Positions 36,941-45,456 of a stretch of 64,000 nucleotides of DNA are shown piece by piece. The stretch is taken from positions 1 to 64,000 of the forward strand of contig PALV01000022.1 in the NCBI GenBank assembly GCA_002706685.1. Direction: 5' to 3'. A program made the position numbers and the translations under genes. The stretch's first letter is position 1, and each line of letters starts with the position of its first letter. The notes below the pieces were generated by a model. The model was not told the DNA's origin. It saw only the letters and a program-made list of their open reading frames with translations, and searched no databases. This DNA is from Gammaproteobacteria bacterium. Its GTDB lineage: Bacteria > Pseudomonadota > Gammaproteobacteria > Pseudomonadales > Pseudohongiellaceae.

Positions 36941-37765
36941 ATGCTCAGTTATCGCCACGCATTTCACGCCGGCAACCATGCCGATGTTCTCAAGCATCTG
37001 GTGCTGCTGGCGCTGCTGCAGCAAATGCGCAAAAAGGACAAACCATTCTGCTGTATCGATACGCACAGCGGAGCCGGCTGGTATCGTCTTGATGACGATC
37101 AGGCGCGCAAAACCGGTGAGGCAGGCACAGGCATTTTGCCTCTGTGGGATGCCTGGCGGCAGCATGGCTGTGATAACCCATTACTGCGTGATTATCTGGA
37201 GCTGGTGGCTGCCAGCAACCCTGTCGATACTGGATACGCGCCAGTTTACTACCCGGGTTCACCAGCGATTATTCAGTCTCGGCTGCGTGATAAAGATCGT
37301 GCACATTTGCTGGAACTGCATACTACCGAGATCGACATTCTGCGCGAGAACATGGGTCGGGATGCGCGAGTGAGTATTCACCACCGCGACGGCTTCGAGG
37401 GCGCTGTGGGGCTGGTGCCGCCAGAGCCAAAACGCGGCCTGCTGCTGATGGATCCGGCCTATGAAGACAAGCGGGATTATCAGCAGGCCGTCAAAAGCCT
37501 GCTGAGCGTCAACCGGCGCTGGCAAACAGGTGTGCTGGTCCTGTGGTATCCAATGCTCGGCAAAACCCGTGATCGCAGCGAGTGGCTGAAGTCACAGCTA
37601 TGCCAGCACCTGGAAACGCATGCTGTCGAGTGGGTGGTGGGTGAGCAGGCCGAGGAGTTCGGCATGCATGGCTCCGGCATGCTGGTGGTGAATCCGCCGT
37701 GGCAATTCGACACAGTTATGGCAGATGCCCTGCAGGCGCTGCGTGATATGCTGAGTAAAGTTTGA
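36941..37765 (+). CDS. rlmJ: 23S rRNA (adenine-N6)-methyltransferase RlmJ
   Basis: 274-residue enzyme that in E. coli methylates A2030 of 23S rRNA. It opens MLSYRHAFHAGNHADVLKH exactly like the E. coli protein, which fixes the start at 36941 although the frame is open 17 codons further upstream. The catalytic motif LLMDPAYEDKRDY (DPxY type) is present, as are the SAM-site CIDTHSGAGWY and VLWYPML. The ribosome site is weak. An rRNA modification gene next to another one (rlmKL) suggests a small ribosome-modification neighbourhood. Confidence 0.95.
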   Translation: MLSYRHAFHAGNHADVLKHLVLLALLQQMRKKDKPFCCIDTHSGAGWYRLDDDQARKTGEAGTGILPLWDAWRQHGCDNPLLRDYLELVAASNPVDTGYAPVYYPGSPAIIQSRLRDKDRAHLLELHTTEIDILRENMGRDARVSIHHRDGFEGAVGLVPPEPKRGLLLMDPAYEDKRDYQQAVKSLLSVNRRWQTGVLVLWYPMLGKTRDRSEWLKSQLCQHLETHAVEWVVGEQAEEFGMHGSGMLVVNPPWQFDTVMADALQALRDMLSKV

Positions 37766-37787
37766 TCAGTTCAGGAGTAACTTATCC

Positions 37788-38300
37788 ATGTTTGTAATCG
37801 CATCCAGGCGTCGTCTGGCACCTGTCTTTTTTGCCGCTGCATTGATCTCAGGGCACGCTTCGGCGCAGGAAACTGATGCCAGTGAGGCGGCGGCTGCTGA
37901 AGCTGATCCGATTGTTGCCGGTATCGACTACAGTGGCACTGGACTGTTGCTCGACGAAATACACAGCGGCGCGCTGCACAGCGATCATCCCATGATGAGT
38001 GACGGTACTCACGCTGACTGTTTTCAGTTCGAGGCTACTGAGGGGGAGTCGTACAGCTTTACGCTGCGCTCATCTGACTTCGACAGTTATCTGCTGATCG
38101 GGGTGGGGTACTGTCAGGATGTACTGCTGCAGCATGAGAATGACGACTTCGAGGACGACACCACGGACTCGCAGATCGTGCTGACCGCTACCTATCCGTT
38201 TTACTCGGTCTACGTTAACACCTTTGAGCCCGCAGCGACTGGCGACTACACACTGCATGTAGAGCAGGTGGATAGCGCCGCCGCTGAGGCTGCTGAGTAA
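37788..38300 (+). CDS. secreted protein with pre-peptidase C-terminal-like domain
   Basis: 170-residue exported protein. The signal peptide (about 1-26) ends ASA-Q and is followed by an Ala/Glu/Asp-rich linker. From about residue 45 the sequence has the beta-sandwich pattern of pre-peptidase C-terminal (PPC) domains: FQFEATEGESYSFTLRSSDF, DSYLLIG, FYSVYVNTF, then GDYTLHVE near the end. Two cysteines (in HADCFQF and VGYCQDV) could form a disulfide. There is no catalytic domain, so it is the binding or folding module alone. It sits 22 bp after rlmJ with AGGAG before the ATG. The function is unknown. Confidence 0.65.
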   Translation: MFVIASRRRLAPVFFAAALISGHASAQETDASEAAAAEADPIVAGIDYSGTGLLLDEIHSGALHSDHPMMSDGTHADCFQFEATEGESYSFTLRSSDFDSYLLIGVGYCQDVLLQHENDDFEDDTTDSQIVLTATYPFYSVYVNTFEPAATGDYTLHVEQVDSAAAEAAE

Positions 38301-38311
38301 GGCTTGGCGCG

Positions 38312-39871
38312 CTACACTTTCTCGACACCGGGGCCTTCGCCCAGCCAGCGAATCTCGTAAAGATCATTGCGCTGGTCCTTGGCGTTGGTCACCGAGCCTT
38401 CGTGGCGGACCTGCACCAGCTTGTCCAGATCCAGGTCGGCGACCAGGGCCATTTCGGTATTCGGCGTGCTTTCTGCCATCACGGCATCATGCGGGAATGC
38501 AAAATCCGACGGGGAATAAACCGCCGACTCAGCATACTGAATATCCACATTGTGCACCTGTGGCAGGTTGCCGACACTGCCGCCAATGGCCACGTAACAT
38601 TCGTTTTCGATAGCCCGCGCCTGGGCGCAGCGCTGTACGCGCAGAAAGCCGTTTTTGGTATCTGTCCAGAACGGTACAAACAGAATGTCCATGCCCTGTT
38701 TGGCCAGCAGGCGGGACAGCTCCGGGAACTCCACGTCGTAACAGATCAGAATGCCAATGCGGCCTGCATCTGTATCAAATACCTTCAGTTTGTCACCGCC
38801 ATCGATGACCCAGTCACGCCGTTCGTGCGGCGTAATATGCAGCTTGGCCTGGGCATCTACAGTACCGTCACGCCGACACAGGTAGGCCTTGTTCAAAAGC
38901 TTTTCATCTTCCATCACCGGGATACTGCCGGCAATGATATTGATGTTGTAGGTGATGGCAAATTCCGACAGCGCCTCGATGGTTTTCTCAGCATAGGTCG
39001 ACAGAAAGCGGATTGCCTCGAACTGGTTGCTCTGGTCACCCAGTCCCATCAGCGGCGCGTTGAAGAATTCCGGGAACAGTACAAAATCCGCCTGGTAGTC
39101 GGCAAAGGTATCAACAAAATACTCCACCTGTGACAACCAGTCCTCGAAGGATTTGGTCAGACGCATCTGCCACTGCAGGATGCCGACACGCACAACCGAT
39201 TTGCGGCGCTGGCTCAGGTCGCGGTTTTCCGGTTCGTAGAGGATGTTGTTCCATTCCAGCAGCGTCGCGTAACCCTGTGATTTTTCATCCTGCGGGTTGT
39301 AGTCCTTGAGCAGGCGTTTGACCTCAAAATCATTGGCCAGCTGAAAGCTCAGGATAGGGTCATGGATGTCCTTGTGGTCAACCGCCTCGATATACTCCAT
39401 CGGCGACATGTCGTCGGCGTACTTGTGATAATTGGTGATGCGGCCACCCGCCAGGATGGCGCGCAGATTCAGATCGCGGCAGATGTCCTTGCGCGCATCG
39501 TAGAGGCGCCGGCCCAGACGCAGATCCCGGTATTCAGGGTCGACAAACAGATCCATGCCGTACATGGCATCGCCGTTCGGGTCGTGCTTCATGTGCTCGC
39601 GTCGACCAATCAGGTCCTCGTAGGTGTGCTGGCGGCTGAAACGATCGTAGTTACAGCAGATGGTGAGCGCGGCGGCGACCAGCTGTCCGGAGTCCTCGAT
39701 GACAATCTGGCCGGCCGGGAATTCATGGATAAGGCGTTTGATGGATGACTCAGGCCACGCCCCGCCAATGTCCGGATAAACAGCCTCCATCAGCTTGGCG
39801 AGCTGCGGATAGTCCTCCAGTGTGAGGTTGCGCAGCTTGAGAAATACATCGGAGGGAGTTTCGGGCGTCAT
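38312..39871 (-). CDS. GNAT acetyltransferase-nitrilase fusion protein
   Basis: 519-residue cytoplasmic two-domain protein. Residues about 8-205 form a GNAT N-acetyltransferase domain (YGMDLFVDPEYRDLRLGRRL is the acetyl-CoA loop). Residues about 220-510 form a carbon-nitrogen hydrolase with the Glu-Lys-Cys triad: Glu in LFPEFFNAP, Lys in AQAKLHITPHER, Cys in GILICYDVEFPEL. This architecture is known as a widespread but poorly characterised bacterial type. The ATG at 39871 with AGGA seven bases upstream is preferred over an in-frame GTG at 39886. The substrate is probably an amide or nitrile of a small metabolite. Confidence 0.88.
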   Translation of the reverse strand: MTPETPSDVFLKLRNLTLEDYPQLAKLMEAVYPDIGGAWPESSIKRLIHEFPAGQIVIEDSGQLVAAALTICCNYDRFSRQHTYEDLIGRREHMKHDPNGDAMYGMDLFVDPEYRDLRLGRRLYDARKDICRDLNLRAILAGGRITNYHKYADDMSPMEYIEAVDHKDIHDPILSFQLANDFEVKRLLKDYNPQDEKSQGYATLLEWNNILYEPENRDLSQRRKSVVRVGILQWQMRLTKSFEDWLSQVEYFVDTFADYQADFVLFPEFFNAPLMGLGDQSNQFEAIRFLSTYAEKTIEALSEFAITYNINIIAGSIPVMEDEKLLNKAYLCRRDGTVDAQAKLHITPHERRDWVIDGGDKLKVFDTDAGRIGILICYDVEFPELSRLLAKQGMDILFVPFWTDTKNGFLRVQRCAQARAIENECYVAIGGSVGNLPQVHNVDIQYAESAVYSPSDFAFPHDAVMAESTPNTEMALVADLDLDKLVQVRHEGSVTNAKDQRNDLYEIRWLGEGPGVEKV

Positions 39872-39962
39872 ATCGGATTCCTGCACGTTTAAACGAGGTA
39901 GAGGGATAAACTACCAAATCGACCTGTCGAAATCCATGTAAGGCAGGCAGACACTGCGTTTG

Positions 39963-39991
39963 TGGACTTGGGACATACTCTGCGGTATTCT
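39963..39991 (+). promoter_or_regulatory. candidate promoter of the PQQ dehydrogenase gene
   Basis: TGGACT (39963-39968), a 17-bp spacer and TATTCT (39986-39991). It lies in the 298-bp gap before the gene, giving a leader of about 175 nt. Nothing else is recognisable in that gap. Confidence 0.35.
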
Positions 39992-40169
39992 CTGAAGTCC
40001 TTTCCTGTCATTGAACACTGCAATGATCGGCCAGAGTCAGTAAGCCTTAAGAAGGGGGGCTTTACGGCTGGGTTTCTGGTCGGGCGCGGAAAGGCTCCGA
40101 TGAACAACGGGGATAAAAGAAAACCACAAAAGCCAGAATCCTGTTTTCGGCTTGATGAGGAGAGTGCAA

Positions 40170-42218
40170 GTGAAGATGAAAAATAAGCAATTGGCAGGTG
40201 GGTTTGTTCGCAAGCCTGTGCTGTCCGGCCTGCTGTCGGCAGCCGTCTGTGCGGCCCTGGCGTCGCCTGCGCTGGTGTCGGCACAGGAATCGATTGAATG
40301 GTTGACGTTGGGTGGTGACTACGACCACACCCGTTATCTGCCAGCCAGCCAGATCAATGGCGACAACTTTGAATCCCTTCAGACAGCGTGGGTCTGGGAT
40401 GGCGCAAGCTTCCAGGCCAGCAGCGGTCGTTCTACTCCAAGTTACATCGACGGTGTCCTTTACACCGTCGCCGGTGATCGCCGCCACGTTGTAGCGATCG
40501 ATCCGGAAACCGGTGAGACCATCTGGTCCTACCGCGAGCCGCACACCTTCCGTCACGAATACTCCATGCGTAAAGACTACGGCAAGGGTGTAGGTTATGC
40601 AGAAGTGGACGGCCGTGGCGTCATCTACATCATCAGCCCGGCTTTCTTCCTGACAGCGCTGGATGCCAAGACTGGTGCACCGCTGGAAGGTTTTGGTCAC
40701 GAGATTGGCGTTGAAGGCTTCCCTGAAACCGGCGTTGTGGATCTGCAGAAGATCCTGGCCGAAGCCAATGGTTACGAGTTTGATCCTTACTACGGCATCC
40801 CGCTGGAAGAAGGTTACATTACGGCCTCTTCTCCGCCCATCGTCGTTAATGGCACAGTGGTCGTCGGTAACTCTGCTGAGCAGGGCTACAACCAGACCCG
40901 TTACGAAAACATCCCCGGCGACATTCTGGGCTTCGATGCCAAGACTGGCGAACACACCTGGACCTTCAACATCATTCCTGATCGCGGCGAATTCGGCTGG
41001 GATACCTGGAAAGATGGTGATGGCAACCAGATCGAAGATCCGCGCGCCTACACCGGTGAAATCTCTTCCTGGGCACCGATTGCAGCCGACCCGGAACTGG
41101 ACATGGTCTACATCCCGACCAATGGCCCGTCCATCGACTTCTATCGTGGTCACCTGCAGGGTGATGGCCTTTACGGCACAAGCCTGATCGCTCTGAATGC
41201 ATCTACTGGTGAGCGCGTGTGGCACTACCAGCTGGTGCACAAGGATGTCTGGAACTACGACACCCCGACGGCTCCGGTACTGCTGGATGTGCAGCAGAAT
41301 GGCCGCACCGTTCCTGTCGTGGCGCAGGTCACCAAGCAGGCGTTTACCTATGTATTCAACCGCGAAACCGGTGAGCCAATCTGGCCAATCGAAGAGCGTC
41401 CTGTTCCTCAGTCCAAGATGCCTGGCGAAGTTCTGGCGGCCACTCAGCCGTTCCCGACCAAGCCAGCACCTTACGACATGCAGGGTCTGACTCACGACGA
41501 CCTGATCGACTTCACACCGGAGCTGCGTCAGCAGGCGATTGAAGCAATCTCCGAGTTTGAGATTGGTCCATTGTTCCAGCCGCCACTGCACCGCGACAAC
41601 GACATGGGTCTGCAAGGCTCACTGTGGTGTCCAGGTGACATCGGTGGTGTGAACATCGACGGTCCTGCGGCTGGCGACCCAACCACTGGCACACTGTTCG
41701 TAACTTCCCGTAAGGGCTGTACGAACCGCATCATGGCACCTGCGCAAGAGCGTGATGCCATGCTGGAACTGCCTACAGGTACAACTTTCGCTCAGTACGC
41801 TGCGCTGCGCCCGGCACTGGTGCGTGGACCACAGGGTCTGCCACTGTTCAAGCCGCCCTTCAGCCGCATCACTGCGATCGACCTGAACACGGGTGATCAC
41901 AAGTGGTGGATCCCTGTGGGTGAAACGCCTGATCGCATCAAGAATCATCCAGCTCTGGAAGGCATCGACATTGGCAACACTGGCTCCGGCACAGTGGCTC
42001 CAATGACAGTGACCGACACCATGCTGATGTATTCAAGCACCATGAGCGACGGCACGCCTGCACTGTTCGCGGTTGATAAAGAAACTGGCGAGCAGCTGGG
42101 CAAGGTGGAAACACCGGATATCAGCCGTTATGGCATGATGAACTTCCAGCACGAAGGCAAGCAGTACGTGGTACTGCAGACAGGCGGCACACTGACTGCC
42201 CTGGCTCTGCCGGAGTGA
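40170..42218 (+). CDS. periplasmic PQQ-dependent dehydrogenase (quinoprotein)
   Basis: 682-residue secreted beta-propeller enzyme. The signal peptide (about 5-33) ends VSA-Q. Propeller blades with tryptophan-docking motifs recur: AIDPETGETIWSYR, GFDAKTGEHTWTF, ALNASTGERVWHYQ, and FNRETGEPIWPIEER. WHYQLVHKDVWNYD matches the PQQ glucose dehydrogenase type of active site, whose Asp and Lys contact PQQ. No CxxCH is present, so there is no built-in haem and electrons must pass to an outside acceptor. The membrane helices of glucose dehydrogenase are absent. The GTG at 40170 is seven bases after GAGGAGAG; ATGs at 40155 and 40176 are alternatives. Substrate (alcohol, sugar or polyol) unknown. Codon use suggests high expression. 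Confidence 0.88.
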   Translation: MKMKNKQLAGGFVRKPVLSGLLSAAVCAALASPALVSAQESIEWLTLGGDYDHTRYLPASQINGDNFESLQTAWVWDGASFQASSGRSTPSYIDGVLYTVAGDRRHVVAIDPETGETIWSYREPHTFRHEYSMRKDYGKGVGYAEVDGRGVIYIISPAFFLTALDAKTGAPLEGFGHEIGVEGFPETGVVDLQKILAEANGYEFDPYYGIPLEEGYITASSPPIVVNGTVVVGNSAEQGYNQTRYENIPGDILGFDAKTGEHTWTFNIIPDRGEFGWDTWKDGDGNQIEDPRAYTGEISSWAPIAADPELDMVYIPTNGPSIDFYRGHLQGDGLYGTSLIALNASTGERVWHYQLVHKDVWNYDTPTAPVLLDVQQNGRTVPVVAQVTKQAFTYVFNRETGEPIWPIEERPVPQSKMPGEVLAATQPFPTKPAPYDMQGLTHDDLIDFTPELRQQAIEAISEFEIGPLFQPPLHRDNDMGLQGSLWCPGDIGGVNIDGPAAGDPTTGTLFVTSRKGCTNRIMAPAQERDAMLELPTGTTFAQYAALRPALVRGPQGLPLFKPPFSRITAIDLNTGDHKWWIPVGETPDRIKNHPALEGIDIGNTGSGTVAPMTVTDTMLMYSSTMSDGTPALFAVDKETGEQLGKVETPDISRYGMMNFQHEGKQYVVLQTGGTLTALALPE

Positions 42219-42261
42219 CAGCCTGACCCGTGACTGAACGCTAAAGTTCGGCCACACCACC

Positions 42262-42302
42262 AAAAAGCCCACTGCAGCGCGAGCTACAGTGGGCTTTTTG
42301 TT
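42262..42302 (+). terminator. terminator of the PQQ dehydrogenase gene
   Basis: AAAAAGCCCACTG (42262-42274) pairs perfectly with CAGTGGGCTTTTT (42287-42299), a 13-bp stem ending in a T-run. Confidence 0.93.
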
Positions 42303-42340
42303 TATCTGCACAATAAAAACAACATAAGAGGTGAACGGCC

Positions 42341-43807
42341 ATGAAACACGCGATCGATCAGGACGGAACACGCCTGCCCATCAAGGTGGACACAACCTCG
42401 AACGGCGAATATGCCCCCATGCCCCTGTCGCGAGCCAATTGCCTGGGCAATGAGCTGGCAATGAGTCAGGCAACCAGCCATGCAAAACTGCGGGGCGTAG
42501 ACCGGCGAAGCTTTCTGATTTCCGGTTGCGGTGCGGCCAGTACCCTGCTGGCATTTAATGTCGCCAATGCGGCTGCCGGCAAGACGGGCGGGTTCTACCA
42601 GATCAGTGATGATGCAGCCGTTGACCTGCAACTGGCTCAGGCCGAGGTCGGTGGCAATGAGTTCATCTTTGATGTTCAGGGCCATTACGTCAATCCGAAC
42701 GGAGCCTGGCTGCAGTTTGTGCCAGAAGGCGCGCGTCCCTATTCAGGGATGGAAAAAGCCAGCTGCGAGCTGAGTGAACAGTCTGGCGAGCGCAGTTACC
42801 TGAACTGCCTGAGTTCGGATGAGTTTATCAAGGACGTGTTTCTGGACAGTGACACCAGCATCATGGTGCTGAGTTTTGTGCCGTCTACTCATGAGACCGA
42901 ACCGGTTACCATCGAAGATGCACATGAAACCCGCAATATCGTGGATCAGCTAGATGGCAGCAAACGCCTGATGATTCACGGGCGTGTGAACCCCAATCAG
43001 GAGGGGGACCTGGAGGCCATGGATGAACTGGCCGAGCGCTGGGACATTTGCGCCTTCAAGACCTATACACAATTTGGTCCTGACGGTATCGGTTTCTTTC
43101 TACATGAAGACCCAGGTCTGGCAATGATAGAGCGAGCCCGGGATCTTGGTGTCCGCAATATCTGTATTCACAAGGGATTGCCATTTGGGCCGCGCTCCAT
43201 CGAGCACAGTCGCTGTGACGATGTCGGTATCGTTGCCAAAATGTACCCCGACATGAATTTCCTGATTTACCACTCCGGCTACGACAATTCTGTCACGGAG
43301 CAGGCTTTTGCCGATGGCGCTGGTCGTATGGGTATCGACAGTCTGATTCAGTCGGTGCTGGATAACGAAGTGGCGCCCAACAGCAATGTATACGCCGAGC
43401 TGGGAAGTACCTGGCGACTGCTGATGCGTGACCCGGACAACGCCGCGCACTCACTGGGCAAGCTGTTTCGTTATATTGGTGAGGACAATGTGTTGTGGGG
43501 GACGGACTCCATCTGGTACGGATCACCGCAGGATCAGATCCAGGCGTTCCGGACATTCCAGATTTCCGAGGAGTTTCAGGAGCGTTTTGGCTATCCGGCG
43601 ATAACACCTGAACTGCGCCGTAAAGTGTTCGGCCTGAATGCAGCCCGTCCCTATCAGATTTCAACGGACGAGATCAGCCGCTTTGTTGCTGGTGATTCGC
43701 TGAGTCAGCGCAAGCTTGCCTACCAGCAAAATCCGCAGCCGCATTTCCAGACTTACGGTCCGCGGACACGGCGGGAATTTTTGAATTTCCTTCGTCTGGG
43801 AGGTTAA
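42341..43807 (+). CDS. Tat-exported amidohydrolase (metal-dependent TIM barrel)
   Basis: 488-residue protein with a twin-arginine signal DRRSFLISGCGAASTLL (RR at 55-56), preceded by an unusually long 54-residue N-terminal region. GAGGTGA before the ATG at 42341 supports this start; an ATG at 42461 would give a conventional Tat signal. The mature part belongs to the amidohydrolase-2 (ACMSD-like) type: FDVQGHYVNP stands where DxHxH metal ligands are expected (one His replaced by Gln), then FKTYTQFG, CIHKGLPFG, YHSGYDNS and the late metal Asp in WGTDSIWYGSPQDQI. Tat export implies the metal is loaded in the cytoplasm. Substrate unknown; it may hydrolyse or decarboxylate a cyclic compound. Confidence 0.8.
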   Translation: MKHAIDQDGTRLPIKVDTTSNGEYAPMPLSRANCLGNELAMSQATSHAKLRGVDRRSFLISGCGAASTLLAFNVANAAAGKTGGFYQISDDAAVDLQLAQAEVGGNEFIFDVQGHYVNPNGAWLQFVPEGARPYSGMEKASCELSEQSGERSYLNCLSSDEFIKDVFLDSDTSIMVLSFVPSTHETEPVTIEDAHETRNIVDQLDGSKRLMIHGRVNPNQEGDLEAMDELAERWDICAFKTYTQFGPDGIGFFLHEDPGLAMIERARDLGVRNICIHKGLPFGPRSIEHSRCDDVGIVAKMYPDMNFLIYHSGYDNSVTEQAFADGAGRMGIDSLIQSVLDNEVAPNSNVYAELGSTWRLLMRDPDNAAHSLGKLFRYIGEDNVLWGTDSIWYGSPQDQIQAFRTFQISEEFQERFGYPAITPELRRKVFGLNAARPYQISTDEISRFVAGDSLSQRKLAYQQNPQPHFQTYGPRTRREFLNFLRLGG

Positions 43808-43824
43808 TGGCCGTGGAGGTCGAT

Positions 43825-43857
43825 GTTATTGATAATTGTTATCAACTGAATAGAAAT
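43825..43857 (+). promoter_or_regulatory. Fur-type box over a promoter of the DUF2061 gene
   Basis: The 19 bp at 43825-43843 match the Fur consensus at 15 positions. The predicted -35 box TTGATA (43829-43834) lies inside it; TAGAAA (43851-43856) is the -10 at 16-bp spacing. Occupation of the box would block the promoter under iron-rich conditions. A second possible promoter (TTTGTT/TATTCT) lies slightly downstream. Confidence 0.6.
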
Positions 43858-43926
43858 TAACAAATTTTGTTTATTGTTTGCTTTGCTTATTCTGAGCGCA
43901 TCGAAAATATCCTAGAGGGATAAGCA

Positions 43927-44133
43927 ATGAGAGCATTTCAGAAAACCGCCAGCTTTGCGGTGCTGCATTTCTGTACGGCATTCAGCGTGGCCTGGGCCAT
44001 GACCGGCAGCTGGATCATAGGCGGCGCGGTGGCTCTGGTTGAGCCTGCAATCAACACCGTTGTTTATTTCTTTCACGAGAAGGTCTGGCAGCGCGGGGAA
44101 GCGCAGCTGCCAGGCGATACCCTGATAGTCTGA
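43927..44133 (+). CDS. DUF2061 small membrane protein
   Basis: 68-residue protein with two predicted helices (about 10-30 and 32-50). The family pattern is clear: KTASFAVLHFCTAFSVAWAM, then ALVEPAINTVVYFFHEKVWQ (Glu-Pro, Asn-Thr and His-Glu as conserved positions). The function of DUF2061 is unknown. The ribosome site is weak (GAGGGATAAGCA). The Fur-type box upstream suggests that expression rises under iron limitation. Confidence 0.85.
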   Translation: MRAFQKTASFAVLHFCTAFSVAWAMTGSWIIGGAVALVEPAINTVVYFFHEKVWQRGEAQLPGDTLIV

Positions 44134-44227
44134 GTGGCCGCTGACCGGGCGCTTATGGCTCATTCAACGCGTGTTACCTGAGTCAGGTGAGGTGTCGCAG
44201 CAAACCGGATGATCAGACCTGCATTTG

Positions 44228-44256
44228 TTGATTGTCGCGCTTGGCATCGGTGTAGT
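44228..44256 (+). promoter_or_regulatory. candidate promoter of the CNNM/CBS gene
   Basis: TTGATT (44228-44233), a 17-bp spacer and TGTAGT (44251-44256), 45 bp before the start codon. Confidence 0.45.
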
Positions 44257-44300
44257 AGCATGACAGCTCATCGTTTTCACAGGAGAACAACAGACCCTCG

Positions 44301-45335
44301 ATGGGCCTACTTCTGCTTTTTGCATTACTGTCGATTTGTGTTTCATTCATATGTTCACTGCTGGAAGCTGCGCTACTGTCGCTGACACCCAGCCATATCG
44401 TCCGATACCGGGATACCAACCCGGCCCTCTACGAGAAGCTACGCAAGCTTAAAGACCGTATTGACCAGCCATTAGCTGCAATTCTGACGCTGAATACCGT
44501 AGCCCACACCTTTGGTGCGGCAGGTGTTGGTGCCCAGGTTGGGGTGGTTTTTGGTGACGGTTATCTGGGTGCAGCTTCAGCCGTCATGACCTTTCTGGTG
44601 CTGGTTTTGTCTGAAATCATCCCCAAAACGCTGGGTGCCCGACACTGGCAGACGTTGGTGCCGATTCTGCCAACCACGCTGGGCGTCATGATCATGTTGC
44701 TCAAACCGTTTATCAAGATGTCTGACAAGATCACCGAGTGGATGGGTGAGGGCAATCCTGAGATCGATCTGCGCTCGGAGATCAAGGCGCTTACCAGTCT
44801 GGGACGTGATACTGATCAGCTGGATGAAGACGAACGCCGTGTCATCGGCAATATTCTGGACCTGCACGAAGTGCAGATCAAAGACATCATGACACCGCGT
44901 ACCGTCTGCGAATACATGAGCCTGAATGCCACGGTAAGTGAAATCCTCGATGAGATGCGCAACACGGCTTTCTCTCGCTACCCGGTGCTGGATGACAATG
45001 ATCACCCGCAGGGCATCGTGTTCCGTGCCGAGATCCTGGATGCGTCGCCGGAGACGCCACTAAGCGAGCTTATCAAGCCCGTCAAAGTGGTGACCGATGA
45101 AGTCAGCGCCGAGGCAGTGCTTGGCAATTTTCTGCATGAGCACCAGCACATGGGGCTGGTCTACGACCAGTATGGCACCTGGCTGGGTCTGGTCACTATG
45201 GAAGACCTGCTGGAGACAATTCTGGGTCAGTCCATCATGGACGAAACCGATGATATTCCCAATATGCGACGCTTTGCCCGCAAGCGCTGGGAAAACCGCC
45301 TTAAACATCACACCGTCAAAGAACGGCAGGCCTGA
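44301..45335 (+). CDS. CNNM/HlyC-CorC family membrane protein with CBS pair
   Basis: 344-residue protein. An N-terminal DUF21/CNNM membrane domain has helices near 3-25, 58-80, 88-108 and 120-140, with the family segment LVLVLSEIIPKTLGARHW. A cytoplasmic CBS pair (about 195-320) contains VQIKDIMTPRT and DQYGTWLGLVTMEDLLETILG. Related proteins transport Mg2+ or Co2+ or protect against metal stress. The C-terminal CorC/HlyC transporter-associated domain of the longer members is missing, so this is the short form. The ion is not predictable. Confidence 0.88.
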   Translation: MGLLLLFALLSICVSFICSLLEAALLSLTPSHIVRYRDTNPALYEKLRKLKDRIDQPLAAILTLNTVAHTFGAAGVGAQVGVVFGDGYLGAASAVMTFLVLVLSEIIPKTLGARHWQTLVPILPTTLGVMIMLLKPFIKMSDKITEWMGEGNPEIDLRSEIKALTSLGRDTDQLDEDERRVIGNILDLHEVQIKDIMTPRTVCEYMSLNATVSEILDEMRNTAFSRYPVLDDNDHPQGIVFRAEILDASPETPLSELIKPVKVVTDEVSAEAVLGNFLHEHQHMGLVYDQYGTWLGLVTMEDLLETILGQSIMDETDDIPNMRRFARKRWENRLKHHTVKERQA

Positions 45336-45392
45336 TACTGAGTTGATATCAGAGAGGATCATGGATGATCCTTCTCGACCAACGCGCGGGTG

Positions 45393-45419
45393 TTGAGAGC
45401 CTGCGTGATCCGCTATAAT
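45393..45419 (+). promoter_or_regulatory. candidate promoter of aroA
   Basis: A perfect -10 box TATAAT at 45414-45419 with TTGAGA at 45393-45398, spacer 15 bp, which is short. It lies 38 bp before the aroA start. Confidence 0.5.
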
Positions 45420-45456
45420 TGCTGCCCTCTGAAATTTTCCAACCGGACCTCCAGGC

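Noticed and set aside
36851..37165. 105-codon N-terminal extension of rlmKL
   Set aside because: It would overlap the conserved start of rlmJ and is not needed; the expected protein start lies at 36850.
40062..41615. 517-codon minus-strand open frame opposite the PQQ dehydrogenase gene
   Set aside because: Antisense shadow of a gene with strong third-position bias.
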